Positions 61,701-64,000 of a DNA stretch of 64,000 nt are shown here, piece by piece (positions within the stretch are counted from its first letter, which is position 1; each line of letters starts with the position of its first letter). Below the pieces are notes generated by a model. It saw only the letters and a program-made list of their open reading frames with translations. It was not told where the DNA came from and made no database searches. The stretch is from Saccharina japonica (Eukaryota > Sar > Phaeophyceae > Laminariales > Laminariaceae). The DNA lies in contig MEHQ01003627.1 of assembly GCA_008828725.1 (NCBI GenBank), positions 396,514 to 460,513 of the forward strand, read 5' to 3'. Position numbers and translations under genes: made by a program.

Positions 61701-63261
61701 CTCGCCAAGCAGGCCCGCAGAACGGCTAGCTCCGTGCGCGGGGGGGGACCCAATAGCATGATGCGAGTATACGCCGCCACACCCGCGAACTACGCCGCTC
61801 GGGCTTCCATGCCGCGTGCCATCCTTTGCTTGAACTAATTCCTAACTGGCAGTGAAATAAGTTAATTTGATACCCCCCCCCCTCTGTCCCCCTTGCCCCC
61901 CCGGCTCCCTGCGTCCGGCGTCGTAGGCGTTCTTCTTCTCGAAGGAAACGTTAGAGCTAGTGCAAAAGGTGGAACTTCCCGGCTCGCCTTCGTCCTATCA
62001 CATAGTCAACGGGTTTCAGGAGGCCAAGGGAGGACCCGTAACAGTGACGACCGTCAATCTTCGTGGGGAGCGCAACACGCTTGAGGCCGTTTTCAGAGAC
62101 ATCATGGGAAGCAGGCAAGGGGAGAGAACTCGAGGAAAAGGCGCTCTGTAGGCATGTGGGGCGGGGCTGCCGAGGTAGTAAAATTCAGGCGTTCAAGCCT
62201 TCGTTCACGTGGGTTTAATCGTTTTTTTGTTAGGTTTTGTTCAAGGAGAGATATACCGTGCACTCGTGAGGCTCGCCGTGGCTCGCTTCGATGTTTCAGG
62301 CTAGCGAACCATTAGGTTGATGGCTGTTGCCTGCTTACGATATTATTGCTCTTGTTTTGAATTCATAAAGGCCTCCGGTGCAGACGCGAATCGAAACGCC
62401 TCGTACCGCCCGGCGTTGTGCCGTGGCCGCCCGCCCGCCCGCCCCCCGCTCAGGTTTACGGACGACACCTTGTGCGACCAGTACAAGTACGAAATAGATG
62501 TCACAGCCGGAAAGGTGCTATCTCACGGCCTTGCCGCCCCGGTAGACGGATCGCTGCCCATGGAACTCCCTACGGTAAGCGTAATACACAGGAGCGCACC
62601 TACTTTCAGTCCACCGACAGCGAGAGAAACCAAAAGTCTATAGACTTTCACACAAATTACTCAGCTTTCTCCTGCTTGGCATCCTTATCCCACCCAGACC
62701 TGGTCCTACCAGGACCTGAGCCCTCCGAACTGACCCTCGGTATATAGTTGCCCACCGCTCGGGCCGATCAAGAGCCTTGATCTCGAGGCTGCGTTTAACA
62801 GTATAGAACTGGTCTTACTATTTGGTTTCTCTCACAGTCAACAGGCTGCAACGAAGGGGATCTGATTTACTCAGTAGACCGACCGCACAACGCGCAAACT
62901 CCCGACCGTTTAGTACCCTTGAGCCTGACTCATGCCCTTTACTACTGTCACTGATTGTGGGTCGTGGGAGCAGGCGTGTATCGGCCGAAGCACCACGTTA
63001 TTATCAAAAACAACTACTGCTACGTGTGTGTACGCCCCGTCTCCCCTATCTCCTGCTTGTCAATCCCTTGCCGAATATCTCCCTCGATGCGCCACACGAT
63101 CAATTATTGCTTGCGCTCGCGAAACGCAGATAGACCCCAGATTCGTAGGCAAGCCCCACAGATTCGTCTACACGAATTCCAAGCTTGGGGACGTTGGTTT
63201 TCCCAACTGCGTACAGCGGTGTGATTTGCAGGCAACGGGCGAGGCTGCATGGAAAACGCAC
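39055..63261 (+). CDS. carotenoid oxygenase (RPE65/CCD family), seven exons, 3' end beyond window
   Basis: Known: the family cleaves double bonds of carotenoids or apocarotenoids with a non-haem iron held by four His in a seven-bladed propeller. Seen: spliced parts at 39055-39463, 59674-59744, 60460-60747, 61167-61466, 61927-62114, 62454-62574 and 63130-63261 total 1509 nt, 503 codons in one frame. Family blocks in order: GTVPKALQGTLFRNG, HWFDGDGHIAK, FKDGRVYAQNRFVAT, TSVMLKGGKLYALSEG, FSAHPTTD, FWHDNTITEEYVV, SYHIVNGFQE and RFVGKPHRFVYTN. The His of SAHP, WHDNT and YHIVN match three iron ligands; the fourth should lie in the missing C-terminus. The exon 1 frame has LRAATLLLLLLCVPNHSSAF before a Ser/Arg-rich stretch, as in heterokont plastid precursors, so plastid import is inferred. 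Substrate and subfamily cannot be told. Confidence 0.9.
39490..39556 (+). repeat. repeat C fragment split by a TIR element, left part
   Basis: AAGGGGCTTCGCCGGCGGCC and CGCAGCCTTGCGTGATGCCG. Continues at 40643-40790. The same segment lies inverted at about 54180-54250. Confidence 0.8.
39557..40642. mobile_element. 1086-bp TIR element with TA target duplication
   Basis: The ends TTATAGGGTTTCCCCC and GGGGGAAACCCTCTATTAA are inverted. Comparison with uninterrupted repeat C copies (AATGTTAGCGGC at about 46370) gives the empty site, with TA on both sides. Inside, a ~221-bp segment is duplicated (near 39830 and 40051), with words GGTAGCTTCTGTA and AGTGGTGT. The minus frames (39783-40311) are translations of this duplication, not a transposase. 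Confidence 0.75.
40643..40790 (+). repeat. repeat C fragment, right part
   Basis: TAGCAGCATTGTAGCGAAGG, GGGGTCAGACGTAATGCCAA and AGTTTGAGAGCGCTCTGCAC, matching 24670-24790 and the inverse at 54020-54180. Confidence 0.75.
40791..41397. other. no recognisable feature
   Basis: GC-rich around 41050-41300 with overlapping Arg/Pro-rich frames on both strands; no motif and no second copy in the window. Confidence 0.35.
41398..41690. mobile_element. 293-bp TIR element carrying a telomere-like (CCCTAA)n tract
   Basis: 41398-41443 and 41645-41690 are exact inverted repeats of 46 bp (outer CTCTTGACCCACAAATCG, inner TACCAAATATATTACG). Similarity continues outward (CCTTTACCA / TGGTAAAGG) past a 3-nt difference. 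The centre holds CCTAACCCTAACCCTAACCC (about 41526-41550). No coding capacity. Confidence 0.9.
41691..42043. other. no recognisable feature
   Basis: AT-rich unassigned sequence between two TIR elements. Confidence 0.4.
42044..42315. mobile_element. 272-bp TIR element
   Basis: Arms of about 70 bp: GTCCACGCCGTTTTTTGGAG at 42051 pairs with CTCCAAAAAACGGCGTGGAC at about 42291, continuing through AGATAGACCCTGAAATTTGG and CCCTACCCGAG with a few differences. The centre has a poly-A run (42212-42229). Confidence 0.9.
42399..42985 (+). repeat. dispersed repeat B, copy 2
   Basis: CTAGGTTTACCTAGGGTCTT, a (CTGT)n tract near 42441-42475, then the family sequence down to TTTCAAACGAGCCACAGTTA. Compared with copy 1 it has several small insertions and an ATCACCCTAACCCTGCAGGG segment near 42946. 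Confidence 0.85.
42986..43623. other. microsatellite-rich sequence without gene
   Basis: CTGCTGCTGCTGCTG near 43355 and unassigned flanks. TACCAGGTACTGC is at 43388. Confidence 0.4.
43624..43664. other. 41-bp perfect GC-rich hairpin
   Basis: The 19-nt stem GCGGGGAGCGGGTCGGGGC (43624-43642), loop GCT and exact complement (43646-43664). Related GC-rich words (CCCCGACCCGCTCC) recur near 43250, 44560 and 44895, partly in inverted pairs. Confidence 0.85.
44140..45170 (+). repeat. tandem repeat of ~330-430-bp units
   Basis: The segments TTGTAGCTTGTACGTA, TTGTAATGTTGCCTGACGTT, GAGCAGCGTCCTCCA, GTGCTTGCGCACAACGCAGC and TTAAATCAGCGTCCTCCACA occur three times in order (starting near 44160, 44590 and 44925). 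The array ends in (CAG)n at 45149-45173. Confidence 0.85.
45174..45562. other. no recognisable feature
   Basis: Unassigned; includes TACCAGGTACAACAC at about 45378. Confidence 0.4.
45563..46545 (+). repeat. dispersed repeat C, copy 2a
   Basis: Very close to 23852-24830, with the order AACAACAGTATTTCCTACGT, GGCTGTCGACCGCACAAGCT, CAGTTGTACGTACGTACAGC and TTGCGTGATGCCGAAAATGT. It then departs into repeat F. Confidence 0.85.
46555..47017 (+). repeat. dispersed repeat F, copy 1, with (AAC)n
   Basis: Contains ACAACAACAACAACAACAAC (about 46683-46733) and then GATACGTGTGTGTATCTTCG, GGTCATACAT and CTCACAGCTAGTG, which recur at 47930-48260 and, inverted, at 53590-53960. Confidence 0.7.
47018..47865 (+). 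repeat. dispersed repeat C, copy 2b
   Basis: Repeats the second half of repeat C from GTACTATACATTCAGTTGTA through GATGCCGAAAATG to the GGGAACAGCAGGGCAACGAT end, matching 24376-25190. So part of C is present twice within 1.8 kb. Confidence 0.85.
47930..48890 (+). repeat. repeat F+G, left arm of a large inverted repeat
   Basis: Pairs with the reverse complement of 52600-53960. Shared blocks: CTGATACATGCGTGTATC, TGGTCATACATTTCCAACCC, TGCACGTATACATCTACG, CTCTCGACAAAGCCTGGGTG and CAAACGCTCACAGGGCACG. Shared GC-rich open sequence translates as HRARF...VVDLDVEAS and ADQLSRRLQARRGHA. Confidence 0.85.
48891..51094. other. mixed repeats E and unassigned sequence
   Basis: About 49010-49080 and 50150-50260 carry repeat E (CAAGGGCTCCGCTGCGCGGG, GCCGCCCGCTACGCTCGC, AAGGAAAGGGGCAGAAGAGG), which recurs at 58050. 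50280-50345 is a TACGTACGTAC palindromic stretch. 50735-50795 is a CCCACACA minisatellite. 49150-49950 holds AT-rich unassigned sequence and poly-T. Confidence 0.5.
51095..52395 (-). repeat. dispersed repeat D, copy 2 (uninterrupted)
   Basis: Reverse complement of 26960-27984 plus 29045-29360 without the 1.06-kb insertion. The CCCACCCACCC minisatellite (about 51470-51560) corresponds to GTGGGTGGG in copy 1. Ends near GGACCTCTAATCGTGAAAGA. Confidence 0.88.
52396..52599. other. short unassigned spacer
   Basis: Includes ACCTGGTACGAGC (52410), the reverse form of the recurring TACCAGGTA word. Confidence 0.4.
52600..53960 (-). repeat. repeat F+G, right arm of a large inverted repeat
   Basis: Inverse of 47930-48890, interrupted at about 53275-53588 by a TIR element. 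Minus-strand translation gives HRARF...AVDLDVKAS and ADQLSRALQARRGHASAKK, close to the left arm at the protein level. Confidence 0.85.
53275..53588. mobile_element. TIR element with a second telomere-like tract
   Basis: GACAACGACTTGGGATAAAT and CTTCCAG on the left pair with CTGGAAGATCTATCC and TAAGTCGTTGTC on the right (about 53542-53567). Comparison with the intact left arm (48240-48290) shows it inserted into repeat G near a TTTTGT word present on both sides. The centre holds CCCTAACCCTAACCCTGA (about 53378). Confidence 0.7.
53990..54250 (-). repeat. repeat C fragment, inverted
   Basis: Two diverged copies of the CTCAACTCTTGGC-TACGTCTGACC segment, then GCATCACGCAAGGCTGCGAC and GGCCGCCGGCGAAGCCCCTT, the inverse of 39490-39556 plus 40643-40790. 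It is followed by ACCTGGTATCAA. Confidence 0.8.
54251..57039. other. intronic sequence without recognised gene; (CAG)n tracts
   Basis: CAG/GCA microsatellites at about 55018-55095 and 55338-55365, and two ACCTGGTATTA words (54432, 55376). Frames at 54409-54669, 56082-56411 and 56650-57233 have no recognised domain; the last contains an amphipathic stretch (RIVHRELENMERGEIEV) but overlaps another open frame, so it is not called a gene. Confidence 0.4.
57040..57730. repeat. array of CTTCCATGGAAG palindromic tiles
   Basis: Dozens of GGAAGC, CTTCCATGGAAG and GGAAGCTTCC words on both strands, with a short GGGGTTAGGGTTAGCG tract at about 57246-57261. It is the third tract in the window made of short perfect palindromes. 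Confidence 0.75.
57731..58049. other. no recognisable feature
   Basis: Unassigned intronic sequence. Confidence 0.4.
58050..58430 (+). repeat. dispersed repeat E, longest copy
   Basis: GTACAAGGGCTCCGCTCCGC, GACGCCGCCCGCTACGCTCG, AGGAAAGGGGCAGAAAAGG, then GCTCCATGCTCCAGGACAAC and CACGGCGCTGCGCTGCCTGC. The first half recurs at 49010 and 50150, the second at about 50503-50650. Confidence 0.8.
58431..59673. other. last part of intron 1; no gene supported
   Basis: A minus frame at 58565-59260 is open for 231 codons but has no recognisable domain, and an opposite-strand frame overlaps it. The final ~90 bases lead into the exon 2 acceptor. Confidence 0.4.
59674..59744 (+). CDS. carotenoid oxygenase exon 2
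   Basis: Acceptor TGTCCCAG before 59674; donor AAG|GTATCC after 59744. Encodes SGRIRDGDRVYGHWFDGDG and HIAK, joining exon 1 in phase 1 to restore the family's FRNG-x-GR...HWFDGDG block. Confidence 0.9.
59745..60459 (+). other. intron 2 (715 bp) with long pyrimidine tract
   Basis: GTATCC to TCCAAG. The first 30 bases carry (CAG)n; 60365-60450 is almost pure pyrimidine and precedes the acceptor. Confidence 0.85.
60460..60747 (+). CDS. carotenoid oxygenase exon 3
   Basis: Preceded by a long pyrimidine tract (60365-60450, mostly CTC/CCT) and the acceptor TCCAAG; donor CCAG|GTGACG. 96 codons: VVFKDGRVYAQNRFVATDSW to the block EMDPVTLETLEESDLGG. The tract is translated as poly-Pro/Leu in frame, so an unspliced reading would look open. 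Confidence 0.88.
60748..61166 (+). other. intron 3 (419 bp)
   Basis: GTGACG to AAACAG, phase 0 on both sides. Confidence 0.8.
61167..61466 (+). CDS. carotenoid oxygenase exon 4
   Basis: Acceptor AAAACAG, donor GCAGAG|GTGTGG. 100 codons with SYFSAHPTTD (first iron-ligand His), NIGIGGKKGAVDVMRLYPDG and SLFWHDNTITEEYVV (second His). Confidence 0.88.
61467..61926 (+). other. intron 4 (460 bp)
   Basis: GTGTGG to GTCGTAG, phase 0. A C-rich tract at 61873-61912 precedes the acceptor. Confidence 0.75.
61927..62114 (+). CDS. carotenoid oxygenase exon 5
   Basis: Acceptor GTCGTAG, then AFFFSKETLELVQKVELPG and SPSSYHIVNGFQE with the third iron-ligand His. The C-terminal end fits only if the donor is GC-type (AGCAG|GCAAGG), giving phase 2 that exon 6 needs. 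Confidence 0.82.
62115..62453 (+). other. intron 5 (339 bp), GC-AG type
   Basis: Donor CAG|GCAAGG and acceptor CGCTCAG. The only nearby GT donor (GCTCT|GTAGGC) would put exon 6 out of frame. Confidence 0.7.
62454..62574 (+). CDS. carotenoid oxygenase exon 6
   Basis: Acceptor CCGCTCAG, donor CTACG|GTAAGC. Encodes FTDDTLCDQYKYEID, VTAGKVLSHGLAAPVDG and MELPT after completing an Arg codon from exon 5. Confidence 0.85.
62575..63129 (+). other. intron 6 (555 bp)
   Basis: GTAAGC to AACGCAG, phase 0. Both exon ends match conserved family sequence. Confidence 0.82.
63130..63261 (+). CDS. carotenoid oxygenase exon 7
   Basis: Acceptor GAAACGCAG, donor ACGCAC|GTGAGT. Encodes IDPRFVGKPHRFVYTN, the conserved block before the last propeller blade, then a Cys/Asp stretch ending AAWKTH. 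The family continues with a GEP-x-F-x-P block that was not found in the remaining 739 bases. Confidence 0.87.
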
Positions 63262-64000
63262 GTGAGTTGGAGTTTTAACTTGGTGCTTTAGTGGTGTTCA
63301 AAGCAGTGCTTGCCAATAGACTGCGCGGTACGATGCCCGTGTTTCAATTCTGGAATGCTCTCACTACCGTTCTCTGAGCGGTTAGGTGTGGCCGTCTACG
63401 TCAGCCTCCCTTCCTCGCGTGTTTCGAGCTTGTATGGCAACCGCTCGCTTCGTTCACCGTGCGTAGGTAGATGCTTTGGGGATCCCGAGTAGCCCACCCT
63501 CGTGCGTGCGTGTGGTGTTTACTCTACTTGCGAAGCGAAGCGAGCGCTTTCGGGCGGCCACAAACAGTCTATCGAGAGAAGGTCACATGGTACTAGGAAG
63601 AAGGTTCACAGACCGAGTGATGGCAGGGAGTTGCAACCCTGCTTTGGCCGGTTGCTGGTGTTCCGGCGAGGGGTTACAGGGAAGGGCCCCGCCCTCTTCG
63701 TCGCGGATGCTAGAAAAACGACAAACATGTCGAAACAACTGAGAAGTGTAACACATTTGCCTTTCGTAACAGGTAGCAATCATCTACGCACCCCGTGAAC
63801 CCACAGCGTGCACAGGCGACGAACCGATCGGCCTTGAAGAAGCCACAGCCACGGCCTTGCTGTTGAAGTTTAGGCGCGTGCTAATCGCACAACTGCTGTA
63901 GCCGCCCTCAATATTCAGCATGCTCGTACCTACCGCCCTTTTTATCTCGTTCCCGTCGTGCCCCCTTCTCGCCTTGAACCCCCCCCCACGCCCCCGCTTC
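63262..64000 (+). other. intron 7 or 3' part of the gene, not resolved
   Basis: Starts with a good donor (GTGAGT). No exon matching the family's C-terminal block was found. An acceptor-like TTCGTAACAG at 63763-63772 precedes a short open frame ending near 63900, but its sequence does not match the family convincingly. Confidence 0.5.

Noticed and set aside
63773-63900. Candidate exon 8 of the carotenoid oxygenase
   Set aside because: It has an acceptor-like sequence and stays open for about 40 codons, but lacks the expected GEP-x-F-x-P block and ends in a stop far too early for the fourth histidine.

Overview
The window looks like nuclear DNA of a eukaryote, most likely a photosynthetic stramenopile (heterokont) alga. 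Three things point that way: one host gene with GT-AG introns and strong pyrimidine tracts, non-LTR and gag-type retroelements with tRNA-derived SINEs, and an exon 1 reading frame that carries a hydrophobic signal-like stretch ending in a Ser-Ser-Ala-Phe site, as in plastid precursors of heterokonts. The species cannot be named from this sequence. Bacterial-style operons, rRNA, intact tRNA genes and CRISPR are absent.

The only well-supported host gene is a plus-strand carotenoid oxygenase (RPE65/CCD family), from about 39055 to beyond the right edge. Seven exons can be joined in one frame (503 codons in the window, all junction phases consistent). Intron 1 is about 20.2 kb (39464-59673), while the other five introns are 0.34-0.72 kb, and one of these appears to be of the GC-AG type. 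Three of the four iron-binding histidines of the family are visible; the fourth should lie to the right of the window.

Region by region: 1-6 kb, minus strand, is a decayed gag-like polyprotein with a zinc-knuckle-like motif, followed downstream by a NADAR domain. 6.2-11.4 kb holds degenerate tandem repeats and two 2.1-2.3 kb units built from a ~417-bp higher-order satellite, each ending in a GC hairpin. 11.4-16 kb has two SINEs, a hAT-like AACCGG-rich element and a second satellite family. 16.7-21.1 kb is a decayed LINE (ORF1, endonuclease, reverse transcriptase, C-terminal motif) with a small TIR element inside its endonuclease. 21.1-23.3 kb returns to the second satellite family. 23.3-29.4 kb contains dispersed repeats that recur inside intron 1, one of them split by an insertion with a 532-bp foldback. 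29.9-38.4 kb holds a gag gene whose two halves lie in opposite orientations, each next to the same ~400-bp repeat, plus a 924-bp palindrome and tandem arrays.

Intron 1 is a mosaic of the same families, with large inverted repeats, several TIR elements (two with telomere-like CCCTAA tracts inside) and arrays of short palindromic tiles. The main themes are the mobile-element mosaic inside one long intron and the abundance of perfectly self-complementary sequence. All functional calls come from reading translated frames by eye; no database search was possible.
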